Below, in pieces: positions 28,198 to 38,090 of a stretch of 64,000 nucleotides of DNA. The notes under the pieces were generated by a model. It was not told where the DNA came from, made no database searches, and saw only the letters and a list, made by a program, of their open reading frames with translations. Position 1 is the first letter of the stretch. Each line of letters opens with the position of its first letter. The DNA is from Streptococcus oralis subsp. dentisani. GTDB taxonomy: Bacteria > Bacillota > Bacilli > Lactobacillales > Streptococcaceae. The position numbers were made by a program, and so were the translations under genes. The stretch lies in contig NZ_CP034442.1 of the NCBI RefSeq assembly GCF_007475365.1, positions 1,302,001 to 1,366,000 on the forward strand, written 5' to 3'.

Positions 28198-29589
28198 TCA
28201 ATTTTCCCCTTTAAGTTCTTTCTTCGCTTGTTCTATCTGGTATTTCACTTGCTCAAAGCCAGTTCCTCCTAAGGAATTCCGTCTCTGAACAGCGGTTTCT
28301 GGACGCAAGTAGATATAAATATCCTCTTCAATCAAGGGATGGTAGGCTTGCAACTCCTTCAAATCCCAATCTTGGATGTTTTTACCATGCTTGATAGAGT
28401 CTAGAACCAATTTCCCTACTATTTCATGCGCTTCTCTAAAGGGGAGGCCTTTTTCAGCCAAATAATCTGCCAGTTCGGTCGCATTCGAAAAATCATTCTC
28501 TGTGGATTGCTGCATTTTGGCCTTATTAACCTGCATGCTCGATAGCATACCTGCCAACACATCCAGAGAATTTAAAATTGTTTCTACTGTATCAAACATG
28601 CCTTCCTTGTCCTCTTGCAAATCCTTATTGTAAGCCAGGGGCAAAGATTTCATGACGGTCAATAGTCCGAGTAAGTGCCCGTAAACCCGTCCTGTCTTCC
28701 CTCGAATCAACTCAGCCATATCAGGATTTTTCTTCTGGGGCATGATAGACGAACCCGTTGAAAAGCTATCAGACAAGCTAATGTACTGATACTCAAAACT
28801 GCACCAATTGATGATTTCCTCACAAAAACGACTCATATGCATCATCAAAATGCTGGCATTTGACAGAAATTCCAAGATAAAATCACGGTCACTCACTGCG
28901 TCCAAGGAATTGGTATAGGGTTGTTGGAAACCCAGTAAATCACTCGATAATTGACGATTGATTGGAAAAGTTGTCCCCGCCAAAGCAGCTGCACCTAGGG
29001 GAGATAGGTCCGTATGTTTCAAGTTAAATGCAAAGCGCTCGCTGTCCTTTTGGAACATATTGTAATAAGCCATGAGATGGTGGGCAAAACTAATCGGTTG
29101 GGCGTGCTGTAAATGAGTATAGCCTGGCATGATGGTTTCCACATGTTTTTCAGCCAAATCCAGCAAAACACGGTTTAGACTCGCCAACTTATCCAAGACA
29201 TGGCCAAGCTGCTCCTTTAGATATAAGTGCATATCCGTTGCGACTTGGTCATTCCGAGAACGAGCCGTATGTAGTTTCCCAGCCAGAGAACCGATTTTCT
29301 CTGTCAGCAACACTTCCATATTCATATGAATATCTTCATTTGCAATATCAAAATGAAGCTCCCCTGCCTCTAAATCTCGCAACAAAGCTTTCAGACCATC
29401 TTGGATCTGCTCTGCCTCTTCCAAGCTCAAAATGCCAGTCTGTCCTAGCATTTGAACATGAGCTAGGGAACCCATCAAATCAAATTTTGCCAGCTGGTGG
29501 TCAAAGGAAATACTCGCACCGAACTGCTCTACCCACTCTTCCACAGTGCCTTCAAATCGACCACCCCATAATTTTGTATTTTTCGACAT
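28198..29589 (-). CDS. argH: Argininosuccinate lyase
   Basis: 463-residue enzyme of the fumarase/aspartase superfamily that splits argininosuccinate into arginine and fumarate. The signature [15 protein letters not shown] is present, as are [12 protein letters not shown] and the TxxS-type [10 protein letters not shown] segment. It is the last gene of the binding protein-argG-argH operon. Complete arginine synthesis genes are not in the window, so these two serve citrulline salvage. Confidence 0.97.
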   Translation of the reverse strand: MSKNTKLWGGRFEGTVEEWVEQFGASISFDHQLAKFDLMGSLAHVQMLGQTGILSLEEAEQIQDGLKALLRDLEAGELHFDIANEDIHMNMEVLLTEKIGSLAGKLHTARSRNDQVATDMHLYLKEQLGHVLDKLASLNRVLLDLAEKHVETIMPGYTHLQHAQPISFAHHLMAYYNMFQKDSERFAFNLKHTDLSPLGAAALAGTTFPINRQLSSDLLGFQQPYTNSLDAVSDRDFILEFLSNASILMMHMSRFCEEIINWCSFEYQYISLSDSFSTGSSIMPQKKNPDMAELIRGKTGRVYGHLLGLLTVMKSLPLAYNKDLQEDKEGMFDTVETILNSLDVLAGMLSSMQVNKAKMQQSTENDFSNATELADYLAEKGLPFREAHEIVGKLVLDSIKHGKNIQDWDLKELQAYHPLIEEDIYIYLRPETAVQRRNSLGGTGFEQVKYQIEQAKKELKGEN

Positions 29590-29616
29590 ATCCTGTCGTC
29601 CCTTTCTATCGCGTCA

Positions 29617-30813
29617 CTACTCAACATTTTTCTGAACTTCTGAATAAACCTTAGTCGGAAACCCCCAAAGCTTGATAAATCCCACAGCCGCATCTTGGTC
29701 AAAGGTATCCGCACTAGTATAAGTCGCCAAATTTTCATCGTAAAGAGAATTTGGTGATTTCCGAGCCACTACCTGGGCGTTCCCCTTATAGAGTTTAACT
29801 TTTGCAGTTCCATTGACAACTTTCTGTGTCTCCTTGATATAGGCAATCAAAGCCTGAGTTGCTGGGCTAAACCACAAGGCATTATAGATGAGATTGGACA
29901 ACTCATTTTCGATAATGGGTTTGAAATGAGCCACTTCTCTTACAAGAGTCAAGTCTTCAATCTCCTTATGAGCTGCCAATAAAGTCACAGCACCTGGGCA
30001 CTCATAAATCTCTCTTGACTTAATACCGACTAGGCGATTTTCCACATGGTCAATACGACCGACACCGTGTTTCCCCGCAATTTCATTTAGCTTTTGAATC
30101 AAATCCGCCACTTTCATCTTCTCACCATTGAGGGAGATAGGCACTCCGCAACTAAACTCAATGTCAATAAATTCTGGACTGTCTGGTGCCTCTTCTGGAG
30201 AAGATGTAATTCCAAATGCTTCTTCTGGCGCTTGGTTCCAAGGATTTTCCAAAACACCACATTCATTTGCACGTCCCCAAAGATTTTGATCGACAGAGTA
30301 AGGATTGTCAAGGTCAGCTGGAACTGGGACGCCATTTTCTTTTGCATATTGGATTTCTTCTTCACGAGACCATTTCCACTCACGAACAGGCGCTACTACC
30401 TTTAAATTAGGATCCAAAGCTGCAATAGAGACTTCAAACCGAACTTGGTCGTTTCCCTTACCTGTGCAACCATGGGCAATTGTGGTTGCCCCCGTCTGAT
30501 GAGCTATTTCAACGAGTTTTTTTGAAATAAGAGGGCGACTCAGAGCAGATACCAAGGGGTACTTTTGTTCATAGTAGGCATGTGCCTGAAGGGCCACTAA
30601 AACATAGTCATTAGCAAATTCTTCCTTAACATCAATGACATAAGACTCTACAGCCCCAACCTTGAGAGCCTTAGCATGGATGAACTCCAAATCTTTTCCT
30701 TCGCCCACATCCATACAAACAGCGATCACATCATAGTCTTTTTTTAACCATGTAATAGCAACTGATGTATCCAATCCACCTGAATAGGCTAAAATAACTT
30801 TTTCCTTACTCAT
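29617..30813 (-). CDS. argG: Argininosuccinate synthase
   Basis: 398-residue ATP-dependent ligase joining citrulline and aspartate. The PP-loop reads [13 protein letters not shown], and the citrulline/aspartate site segments [14 protein letters not shown] and [10 protein letters not shown] are visible. It lies 15 bases after the binding protein gene and is expected to share its promoter and ArgR control. Confidence 0.97.
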   Translation of the reverse strand: MSKEKVILAYSGGLDTSVAITWLKKDYDVIAVCMDVGEGKDLEFIHAKALKVGAVESYVIDVKEEFANDYVLVALQAHAYYEQKYPLVSALSRPLISKKLVEIAHQTGATTIAHGCTGKGNDQVRFEVSIAALDPNLKVVAPVREWKWSREEEIQYAKENGVPVPADLDNPYSVDQNLWGRANECGVLENPWNQAPEEAFGITSSPEEAPDSPEFIDIEFSCGVPISLNGEKMKVADLIQKLNEIAGKHGVGRIDHVENRLVGIKSREIYECPGAVTLLAAHKEIEDLTLVREVAHFKPIIENELSNLIYNALWFSPATQALIAYIKETQKVVNGTAKVKLYKGNAQVVARKSPNSLYDENLATYTSADTFDQDAAVGFIKLWGFPTKVYSEVQKNVE

Positions 30814-30828
30814 TTCTCTTCCTTCTTT

Positions 30829-31635
30829 CTATTTTTCGATAGAGGCTTTAAAAGCATCGTCAATCAATTTGTCCAATTCCCCAGAATCCTTCAACTTCTG
30901 GATAGTTTTGTCAACCGCCTCTTTTAATTTTTTACTGTCTTTTTTCATCGCAACAGCGTAGGAATCTTCCTTGTCATTATCAACATCAAACTCAGCGATG
31001 GCTAGGTCTGGATTATTCTCTACAAATCCTTTCGCCACTGGTTCCTCAAAGATAAGAGCATCCAGTTGCCCTGATTTCAAATCTGTTATCAAATTTCCAT
31101 TTTTAGGAAGTGAAACGAGAGAAGAATTCTGCAAGGTTTCTTTGACCAAAGTCTCCTGTATCGAACCTTTCTGCGCTCCAACCTTTTTCTGGGCCAAATC
31201 CTTCACTGATTGGTAATTCGTTAATTCAGATTTTCTTACGATCACCTTATTTTTCGAAGTGTAGTAGGGAATTGAAAAATCGTAAACTTGACTTCTCTCC
31301 TCCGTTTTAGAAATGCCTGATATGGCAAGATCGGCTTTACCTGAATCAAGACTAGCCAGTACATTGTCAAAACTCATTGGAGAGAACTCCACTTCCACAC
31401 CTAGTTCCTTTGCGATGGCTTTGGCTAGCTCAACATCTGAACCTACAATCTGATTTTTCCCATCAACCAATTTCTGGTATTCAAATGGAGCAAACTCTGG
31501 ATTCAGAGCCACCACCAATTTTCCTTTAGCCTTAATGGCTTCAACACCTTGGGACTGACTGTTACTACAAGCAAACAATAAGGGAAACATAAGCAAACTA
31601 AACATCGCCATCAGCACCTTCTTTACTTTATTCAT
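30829..31635 (-). CDS. Amino acid ABC transporter binding lipoprotein, probably arginine (AbpA-like)
   Basis: 268-residue lipoprotein of SBP_bac_3 type, with lipobox LLFACS and the ligand-site pattern NPEFAPFEYQK. It is encoded directly upstream of argGH with only 15 bases between, which points to arginine or citrulline as ligand. Pneumococcus has the same arrangement under ArgR/AhrC control. No permease or ATPase lies in the operon, so it must dock on a transporter encoded elsewhere. Confidence 0.88.
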   Translation of the reverse strand: MNKVKKVLMAMFSLLMFPLLFACSNSQSQGVEAIKAKGKLVVALNPEFAPFEYQKLVDGKNQIVGSDVELAKAIAKELGVEVEFSPMSFDNVLASLDSGKADLAISGISKTEERSQVYDFSIPYYTSKNKVIVRKSELTNYQSVKDLAQKKVGAQKGSIQETLVKETLQNSSLVSLPKNGNLITDLKSGQLDALIFEEPVAKGFVENNPDLAIAEFDVDNDKEDSYAVAMKKDSKKLKEAVDKTIQKLKDSGELDKLIDDAFKASIEK

Positions 31636-31669
31636 AGAAAACCTCCTCTTATTTTTATACTTTTAAATT

Positions 31670-31682
31670 GTATAAATAATAC
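31670..31682. promoter_or_regulatory. ARG-box-like operator upstream of the binding protein-argGH operon
   Basis: GTATAAATAATAC is an imperfect palindrome like the ArgR/AhrC operator. It lies 35 bases before the start codon, just upstream of a minus-strand TATAAA -10 candidate (31659-31654), which suits repression. Confidence 0.55.
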
Positions 31683-31732
31683 ACTTCTCGAAAACATTTG
31701 TCAAGCCAAAACTGAATTTTATTTCATTTTAA

Positions 31733-31775
31733 ACAAAAAAACTTAGGGAAATTACATAAAAATGTTATCCCTAAG
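31733..31775 (-). terminator. Terminator of the bacteriocin-type ABC exporter genes
   Basis: Minus strand: CTTAGGG, long imperfect stem, CCCTAAG, then TTTTTTT. It lies 90 bases after the ATPase stop codon; the gap holds no frame. Confidence 0.8.
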
Positions 31776-31865
31776 CGTATTTATACTATTCATTTTTTGG
31801 AAAAATATAATCACTCTATTAAATGCCAAAGGACAGAGAGATAAACAAACTCCCTACATTCTCTT

Positions 31866-32495
31866 TCACAATTCAATAACTCGATGGCACTGTTCGGCCA
31901 CATAGGCATCGTGGGTAACGATAATGACCGTTTTACCTTCCTTGTTCATATCTAAGAGAAAGTTTAAAACCAAATCTCGATTTTCAGGATCTAGAGAACC
32001 GGTTGGTTCATCTGCTAAAAGGAGCTGACTGGGTTTTAAAATAGCTCTAGCAACTGCGATTCGCTGCTGTTCCCCTCCAGATAACTCTGAAACCTTTTGA
32101 TGTAGAGTTGATGGCAACCCCACTCTCTCTAAAATTTCTTCTATCCTTTTGACTTTGTCCTTCTTAGACAATTTCACATACTTTAGAGCGAGCATGAGAT
32201 TATACTCTACCGTTTCATTATCAATCAGAGCAAAGTTTTGAAACAGATAGGAGATATGTTCGCGGATAATCGCTTGCGACTTAACAGAGTTGACAGGTAC
32301 ATTTTGCTGACCGAATATTTCATAATGTCCACTGTAATCGCCATCTATCAAACCCAATAGATTTAATAAGGTTGACTTGCCACTACCACTCTTTCCAACT
32401 ATCGCAACTAAGTCCCCTTGGTTAATCTTTAGGGATAAGTTCTCCAAAATAACTTTTTTCCCAATGGTTTTCGTAACATTTTCCAACTTTATCAT
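31866..32495 (-). CDS. ABC transporter ATP-binding protein, bacteriocin export type
   Basis: 209-residue ATPase with Walker A GKSGSGKST, signature LSGGEQQR and Walker B LLLADEPTGSLD. It belongs to the MacB/LolD-like group and to the subgroup found with lactococcin 972-type bacteriocins. It overlaps the permease gene by four bases. With that permease it would export a small peptide or give resistance to it. Confidence 0.85.
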   Translation of the reverse strand: MIKLENVTKTIGKKVILENLSLKINQGDLVAIVGKSGSGKSTLLNLLGLIDGDYSGHYEIFGQQNVPVNSVKSQAIIREHISYLFQNFALIDNETVEYNLMLALKYVKLSKKDKVKRIEEILERVGLPSTLHQKVSELSGGEQQRIAVARAILKPSQLLLADEPTGSLDPENRDLVLNFLLDMNKEGKTVIIVTHDAYVAEQCHRVIEL

Positions 32496-34600
32496 AGGTG
32501 ATCCCCTTTCAATAACTGCGCTACATTTCGTTTTTCCATCTTAGAACCCAAGAAAAGTACAAACAGAATATCTAGGCATGTAAATCCTGCAAAAAGTAGG
32601 AGCGGAAAAAGAGCATGGGCAAAGAATAACAAAACCATAAAAGGAAGGCTATAAACGGCTAATAGGAGACCCAGCAAGGAACGATACCGATCTATCAATT
32701 TCCACCCCATAAATTTCTTGGTGATGATATCTGTTCGCTTCAATAAGAAAGTTGTTACTAATAAGAAGTAGGAGATCATCATACTAAGAAGACCAAACAA
32801 AGCAAAAAGTAGGTTAAAATTCCGAACTGCATCTCGATAAGAATCTACCTTCTCTTGTTGAATGGCTTGAATAGATGAAAATTTTAAATAATTCCCATCT
32901 GATAATTTCTCAACTAACGCTGTCACCTCTTTTTGGTGTTGAGCTGTATTTTCGATTTTAATGGGATTATTTAAACCTGTTGTTGACAGGGAGGCTTTTT
33001 CATCCCACATCATATCAGAATCATTGACCAAACTAATGATTGGATTGTAGAGATTTTCCTTTCGCTTCTCGTTATAGGGGAAGAATGACCAATCACCTTC
33101 ATAGTAAGCAATTTCGACGTCCATTTCCTCTATCGTTTGCTTTTGCTGCTCTTCATACTTCATCGAAAGATAGGCAATTAATTTCCCCAAGAGCTGATTT
33201 TTATCTTCTTCACCTTTCGTACTTGCTGGCATCAAAATAACTTTTTTAGTGCCGGTATCTGGTAGCTTGAATCCCTTGCTCTTTAGAAAATTGCTATTAG
33301 CATAGTAAACATCCACCGTATCTGGTAACTGATATTGCTGAATCTGTTCTGATTTGACAAAATTTTTTACAGGAAGACTGCTACTTCGTACATAGCCTGC
33401 CTGCGTTTTTTCTACCAAGTCTTGATAAAATCGATAGAAATAATCCACTGCTTGCCCCGAGCCTGCCAACTGCTCTTGCCACAGGTTATCATTGAGTTGG
33501 AAAGTTTCTAAGATCAGATAATTTCCTTGACTGATCCACTGTTTCTGGTAATTCAACTCATTGTTTTCTTGCTCCAAACTTTTCCCCACCCCAACTAGCA
33601 AGACTGTCAGTAAAATGGTGGTTCCAATTTTCATCAAATAATTAAAGAGTAGACCAAATTTAAAAGATGAAAAACCTTTCAGCAGAGAGCTGATTGTCAT
33701 TTTTTGAATTAAGAGATAAGTCAACCAACTGATAAAGAGATAAAGCTGCAAAAGCAAAAAATGAGACAACCACAGCATAGGGAACAAATCTTTCGGCTTA
33801 TAATCAAGCAAGAAAAACACCCCTAGATTGATCACAAGCGCCCCACCTAGGAGGAGGTAGAGGTTGCCTTTAACAACATCAGCTAAAACAGCCCGATCTT
33901 GAAAACCAAGTAATTTTTGTACCCCAACTCTTTTCATCTCCATCATTGGCTGATACACTGTTACTAAGACAAGAAGCAAAATAGCCAAGACAAAAATAAT
34001 AGCAGATAAGAGCAAATCTCGATTTAAGACTTCCACTGCACTTTTATAGGTTGGCTCTAGCAAGGTAGTCTGGTCGGTCTTGAAAAAATCACTCCACTTC
34101 TGTAAAATCTGATCTCTATCCATCTCTTGAGTCGAACTAATCGTGTAGCGGCCATTTAAACTACGAGATGTATCCTTGATATAGGTTTGAAAAGTCATAA
34201 GCTGAATAGGCTTGGCTTTTAGAAAGGTCGGAATCGTACCAAGTTTATTGGAAATTTCTTTATTACTGTAAACTCCCTCACCATCTGTGGTAAAATCAAG
34301 AGAAGAAATCCCAAACTCTTGGTAGGGGAAGGTATCTTTATCAAAAACACCAGACTTGACCACCTCATCACCGCTGTCTGTTTTGATGATGGAGACTTTG
34401 TACTCCTTTGATACATCCTCAAAAAATCGAAGAACAGATTCTGCTGGTTCATTAACATCTTTCAAATATACATCCAAAGAACCCGTTGTCTTTCCCATTT
34501 CCTGAATCCGAACCACTTCTCGTGTGTGGTTTACATTAAAAACCAAAAAAGTAGTACACAGAAGCAGGAGTAACATACAGAAATTACTGATTTTTTTCAT
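32492..34600 (-). CDS. Bacteriocin-associated integral membrane protein (ABC permease)
   Basis: 702-residue membrane protein: one N-terminal span, an extracellular domain of about 170 residues, a cluster of spans (about residues 200-330), another long extracellular domain, and three C-terminal spans. This is the layout of the DUF1430 family named for its association with lactococcin 972-type bacteriocins. It starts with GGGGG upstream. It is divergent from an Rgg-type regulator. No bacteriocin-sized gene lies before or after it here. Confidence 0.8.
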   Translation of the reverse strand: MKKISNFCMLLLLLCTTFLVFNVNHTREVVRIQEMGKTTGSLDVYLKDVNEPAESVLRFFEDVSKEYKVSIIKTDSGDEVVKSGVFDKDTFPYQEFGISSLDFTTDGEGVYSNKEISNKLGTIPTFLKAKPIQLMTFQTYIKDTSRSLNGRYTISSTQEMDRDQILQKWSDFFKTDQTTLLEPTYKSAVEVLNRDLLLSAIIFVLAILLLVLVTVYQPMMEMKRVGVQKLLGFQDRAVLADVVKGNLYLLLGGALVINLGVFFLLDYKPKDLFPMLWLSHFLLLQLYLFISWLTYLLIQKMTISSLLKGFSSFKFGLLFNYLMKIGTTILLTVLLVGVGKSLEQENNELNYQKQWISQGNYLILETFQLNDNLWQEQLAGSGQAVDYFYRFYQDLVEKTQAGYVRSSSLPVKNFVKSEQIQQYQLPDTVDVYYANSNFLKSKGFKLPDTGTKKVILMPASTKGEEDKNQLLGKLIAYLSMKYEEQQKQTIEEMDVEIAYYEGDWSFFPYNEKRKENLYNPIISLVNDSDMMWDEKASLSTTGLNNPIKIENTAQHQKEVTALVEKLSDGNYLKFSSIQAIQQEKVDSYRDAVRNFNLLFALFGLLSMMISYFLLVTTFLLKRTDIITKKFMGWKLIDRYRSLLGLLLAVYSLPFMVLLFFAHALFPLLLFAGFTCLDILFVLFLGSKMEKRNVAQLLKGDHL

Positions 34601-34677
34601 AAAGATACCCCCTTAGTACTTTATCATCTTAGTCGTAGAATTTGTTAACCTTTTCACAGATTTATTTTAGATTTCTT

Positions 34678-34706
34678 TTTTACTTTTTATATTACTATGA
34701 TACAAT
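34678..34706 (+). promoter_or_regulatory. Promoter of the Rgg-type regulator
   Basis: Weak -35 TTTTAC, a 17-base spacer, and extended -10 TGATACAAT. It is 55 bases before the start codon. Confidence 0.55.
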
Positions 34707-34761
34707 ATTTTTAATAGAATTCAATTTATTGTTAACTTTTTTCACGAACAAGGAGGAGAAC

Positions 34762-35628
34762 ATGCGCTACGATTTTGGAAATGTTTATAAAGAAATCCGT
34801 GAGTCAAAAGGATTAACCCAAGAGGAGGTCTGTGGGGATATTCTCTCAAGAACCAGCCTATCAAAAATCGAAAGTGGAAAAACAACTCCTAAATATGAAA
34901 ATATGGAGTTTCTTCTTCAGCAAATTAATATGACCTTCGAAGAGTTTGACTATATTTGCCATCTCTATCACCCAAGTGAACGATCAACTATCATGCAGAC
35001 TTTTCTAAAAATGGCTTCTATTAGTGGTACGAGCGACTTAAGTAAATTACTCAAAAAATGCCAACATTATCTAAAAACACACCATGATTTCCCCATCCAG
35101 CAGTTACAAGATATGCTCGAAATCGTTATCTACATCCGTGAAAATGGGATAGAAAAATTGTCAGGTAAGGTTGATAACATTGTAAACAGACTATGGGATA
35201 AGATTGAGAAACAAGATACTTGGTATGAGAGCGACCTCAAAGTCCTTAATACCATTCTCTTTGCTTTTCCTATGGAGTATATTCATCAGATTACCGAAAA
35301 AATTCTCGAACGAATAGAGGTTTATAAACACTATAGTCCTATCTTTCAGCTTCGTATGATGTTGCTTCTGAATCTCTCAACTCTTTATCTTTACAATGGT
35401 GATAAGTTGCTTTGCAAACAGCTTTGCTACACTCTCTTAGAGGAAGCAAAAGTAAGCAAACAGTATGACACACTTGCGTTTTCCTATATTCGTATAGGCA
35501 TTTGTACTAATGATGCTCAGTTGATACAAAATGGACTCTCCTTAGCTAAACTAGTCGAAGATGAACACTTACTAACAGAGCTAGAGCGAGAAGTTGACAT
35601 CTTTGTAAACAAAAAAGAAAGTCATTAA
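34762..35628 (+). CDS. Rgg/PlcR-type helix-turn-helix regulator
   Basis: 288-residue regulator with an N-terminal helix-turn-helix (residues about 6-60, LTQEEVCGDILSRTSLSKIESG) and an alpha-helical C-terminal repeat domain that in this family binds short peptides. The ATG at 34762 has AGGAGGAG upstream, which rules out the longer frame to 34642. It is divergent from the bacteriocin-type exporter genes, so it probably controls them. No pheromone gene was recognised nearby. Confidence 0.87.
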   Translation: MRYDFGNVYKEIRESKGLTQEEVCGDILSRTSLSKIESGKTTPKYENMEFLLQQINMTFEEFDYICHLYHPSERSTIMQTFLKMASISGTSDLSKLLKKCQHYLKTHHDFPIQQLQDMLEIVIYIRENGIEKLSGKVDNIVNRLWDKIEKQDTWYESDLKVLNTILFAFPMEYIHQITEKILERIEVYKHYSPIFQLRMMLLLNLSTLYLYNGDKLLCKQLCYTLLEEAKVSKQYDTLAFSYIRIGICTNDAQLIQNGLSLAKLVEDEHLLTELEREVDIFVNKKESH

Positions 35629-35649
35629 GACTTCCTTTTCTATATCTTC

Positions 35650-36276
35650 TTAATACCAACCGTTGTTAAGCCAGAAGTTCTTGGCAGCTGTCCATGAACC
35701 GTAACGTCCTGCAACGTAGGCATCTGCTACACGTTCTTGGTTTTCAGCTGAGTAGTCACCGTTCAAGTATGAATCTGTCAATTGGTAACGTCCGATGTAA
35801 CGTCCGTTTGTCGCTGTGTAACTACCACCTGATTCTTTTTGAGCGATCCACTCTTTGGCTTCTGCTTCAGAACCGCTTACAGTTGAAGCTGTGTAACTTT
35901 CTTCTTCATAAGAAGTGCTGTTTGTAGCAGCGGGCGCTTCGTAAGTTGTTGTTTCAGTTATTTCTTCGTAAGTCGTAGTCTCTTCGATTGTTTCTCCTGT
36001 TGCAGCTGGTGCTTCATAAGTTGTCGCAGCTGGAGCTGTCCCTTCGATGATCAAAACTTGGTCCACAAAGATCAGATGAATATCCTCTATCTTGTTTTTT
36101 TCTGCCAATTTTTCAACAGTGGTGTTGTACTTCTCAGCGATTTCTGAAAGAGTGTCACCTGATTTCACTGTATAAGTGACTGTTTCATCCGCAAAAGCAA
36201 GTGATGGTGCAAGGAAAGCAAGGAAAGTTGCTGCTCCTGCAAGAGTTAATTTAATTTGTTTAGTTGTTAATGTCAT
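35650..36276 (-). CDS. Secreted LysM protein with lysozyme-like C-terminal domain
   Basis: 208 residues: a Sec signal peptide (to about residue 29, LAFADE), one LysM domain (about residues 33-79, YTVKSGDTLSEIAEKYNTT) that binds peptidoglycan, a low-complexity Thr/Glu/Ala linker with repeated TTYEAPAAT, and a C-terminal domain (about residues 138-208) of the transglycosylase-like type (EWIAQKESGGSYTATNGRYIG with the likely catalytic glutamate). It is probably a peptidoglycan hydrolase in the cell wall. In pneumococcus its counterpart is under WalRK control; I see only a half-site here. Confidence 0.9.
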   Translation of the reverse strand: MTLTTKQIKLTLAGAATFLAFLAPSLAFADETVTYTVKSGDTLSEIAEKYNTTVEKLAEKNKIEDIHLIFVDQVLIIEGTAPAATTYEAPAATGETIEETTTYEEITETTTYEAPAATNSTSYEEESYTASTVSGSEAEAKEWIAQKESGGSYTATNGRYIGRYQLTDSYLNGDYSAENQERVADAYVAGRYGSWTAAKNFWLNNGWY

Positions 36277-36477
36277 TTCTAAAAATTCTCCTTTTTACTA
36301 TGCTTCTATCATACCGTTTGAATATTACCGTTTCTTGACGGTTTCGTGTAGAAATATTACAAAAATATTTTATATTTACTGAAACATTGATATTTTTGTC
36401 ATAAAAGACAAGATTTTATACTATTTTTATCCATTTTTTCAGTTTTATAAGGGAAATAAGCACAGAACTTCATTCTT

Positions 36478-36486
36478 TGATATAAT
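36478..36486 (+). promoter_or_regulatory. Extended -10 promoter of the serine dehydratase operon
   Basis: TGATATAAT, 31 bases before sdaAB. No clear -35 box. The rest of the 240-base gap upstream holds the promoter region of the LysM gene and nothing else I can identify. Confidence 0.65.
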
Positions 36487-36516
36487 AGAAACAAGAATCT
36501 TTGTAAGGGGAAACAG

Positions 36517-37188
36517 ATGCACTCACTTCGTTTTCAATCTGTCTTTGATATTATCGGCCCTGTCATGATTGGTCCATCCAGTAGCCATACAGCTGGTGCA
36601 GTTCGTATCGGGAAAATCGTGTCTTCCATCTTTGGTGATAGACCGACAGAGGTAGAATTCCAACTATTTAATTCATTTGCCAAGACCTACCGTGGTCATG
36701 GAACTGACCTAGCTCTCGTTGCTGGAATTTTAGGTATGGATACGGATGATCCTGACATTCCAAATAGTCTCGAGATTGCCCATAAACGTGGTATCAAGAT
36801 TGTCTGGACCATTCAGAAAGACAGCAACGCTCCTCACCCTAACACCACTAAAATTACTGTGAAGAATGAACACAAGTCCATCAGTGTGACAGGTATTTCA
36901 ATCGGTGGGGGAAATATCCAGGTCACGGAACTCAATGGTTTTGCCGTCTCTCTCAACATGAATACCCCGACCATCATCATTGTGCACCAAGATATTCCGG
37001 GGATGATTGCCCATGTTACAGAAGCCCTCTCTCGTTTCGATATCAACATCGCTCAGATGAATGTGACTCGGGAAAAAGCTGGAGAAAAAGCCATCATGAT
37101 TATCGAAGTCGATAGTCGAAGTTGCGAAGAGGCGATTGAAGAAATCCGAAAAATCCCTCATCTCCACAATGTCAATTTCTTTAAGTAG
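36517..37188 (+). CDS. sdaAB: L-serine dehydratase, beta subunit
   Basis: 223 residues: the SDH beta domain (GPVMIGPSSSHTAGAVRIG binds the active site) and a C-terminal ACT domain (about residues 150-222) for allosteric control. With the alpha subunit it turns L-serine into pyruvate and ammonia. It lies eight bases upstream of sdaAA. Confidence 0.94.
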   Translation: MHSLRFQSVFDIIGPVMIGPSSSHTAGAVRIGKIVSSIFGDRPTEVEFQLFNSFAKTYRGHGTDLALVAGILGMDTDDPDIPNSLEIAHKRGIKIVWTIQKDSNAPHPNTTKITVKNEHKSISVTGISIGGGNIQVTELNGFAVSLNMNTPTIIIVHQDIPGMIAHVTEALSRFDINIAQMNVTREKAGEKAIMIIEVDSRSCEEAIEEIRKIPHLHNVNFFK

Positions 37189-37196
37189 GAGGAAAC

Positions 37197-38069
37197 ATGT
37201 TTTATTCTATCAAAGAATTGGTCGAGCAGGCGGATCTAGATTTCCAAGGAAATGTCGCAGAGCTCATGATTGCGACAGAATATGAACTGACCGGCCGATG
37301 CCGAGATGAAGTTCTCCTCCTCATGGAACGCAATCTAGAAGTCATGAAAGCCTCTGTCGAGCTTGGCCTTAGTGAAAACAAATCCCGCAGTGGCCTAACG
37401 GGTGGAGATGCGGCTAAGCTAGATCGCCATCTCAAAAGTGGCAAGGCCTTGTCAGACTTTACCATCCTATCAGCAGCCCGAAATGCCATCGCGGTCAACG
37501 AACACAACGCTAAAATGGGCTTGGTCTGCGCTACTCCAACCGCAGGAAGTGCTGGCTGTCTGCCAGCCGTTCTCACTGCTGCTATCCAAAAATTAGACCT
37601 TACCCACGAAGAACAGCTGGATTTCCTCTTTACTGCTGGTGCCTTTGGACTAGTCATCGCAAACAATGCTTCTATCTCAGGTGCTGAAGGTGGCTGCCAG
37701 GCCGAGGTTGGCTCTGCCTCTGCTATGAGTGCCGCAGCCTTGACCTTGGCTGCAGGTGGAACGCCCTATCAGGCTAGCCAAGCCATTGCCTTTGTCATTA
37801 AAAATATGCTAGGCCTCATCTGCGACCCCGTCGCTGGTTTGGTCGAAGTTCCTTGTGTCAAACGAAATGCCATGGGAGCTAGCTTTGCCTTTATAGCGGC
37901 AGATATGGCCTTGGCAGGTATCGAATCTAAGATCCCTGTCGATGAAGTTATCGATGCCATGTACCAAGTCGGATCCAGCCTTCCAACTGCCTTCCGAGAA
38001 ACGGCTGAAGGTGGACTCGCAGCCACCCCAACTGGTCGTCGCCTACAAAAAGAAATCTTCGGAGAATAA
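37197..38069 (+). CDS. sdaAA: L-serine dehydratase, iron-sulfur-dependent alpha subunit
   Basis: 290-residue catalytic subunit. Cysteines in CATPTAGSAGC, EGGCQAEVG, ICDPVAG and VPCVKRN are those that hold the 4Fe-4S cluster in this family. It is coupled to sdaAB. The HAD phosphatase gene follows after 21 bases and is probably in the same transcript. Confidence 0.95.
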   Translation: MFYSIKELVEQADLDFQGNVAELMIATEYELTGRCRDEVLLLMERNLEVMKASVELGLSENKSRSGLTGGDAAKLDRHLKSGKALSDFTILSAARNAIAVNEHNAKMGLVCATPTAGSAGCLPAVLTAAIQKLDLTHEEQLDFLFTAGAFGLVIANNASISGAEGGCQAEVGSASAMSAAALTLAAGGTPYQASQAIAFVIKNMLGLICDPVAGLVEVPCVKRNAMGASFAFIAADMALAGIESKIPVDEVIDAMYQVGSSLPTAFRETAEGGLAATPTGRRLQKEIFGE

Positions 38070-38090
38070 CCTTATCTAATAGGAGAAACT

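Noticed and set aside
37202..37666. 154-codon frame antisense to sdaAA
   Set aside because: Shadow of a conserved gene; amino acid composition is Ser/Arg/Ala-rich as expected for a complement frame.
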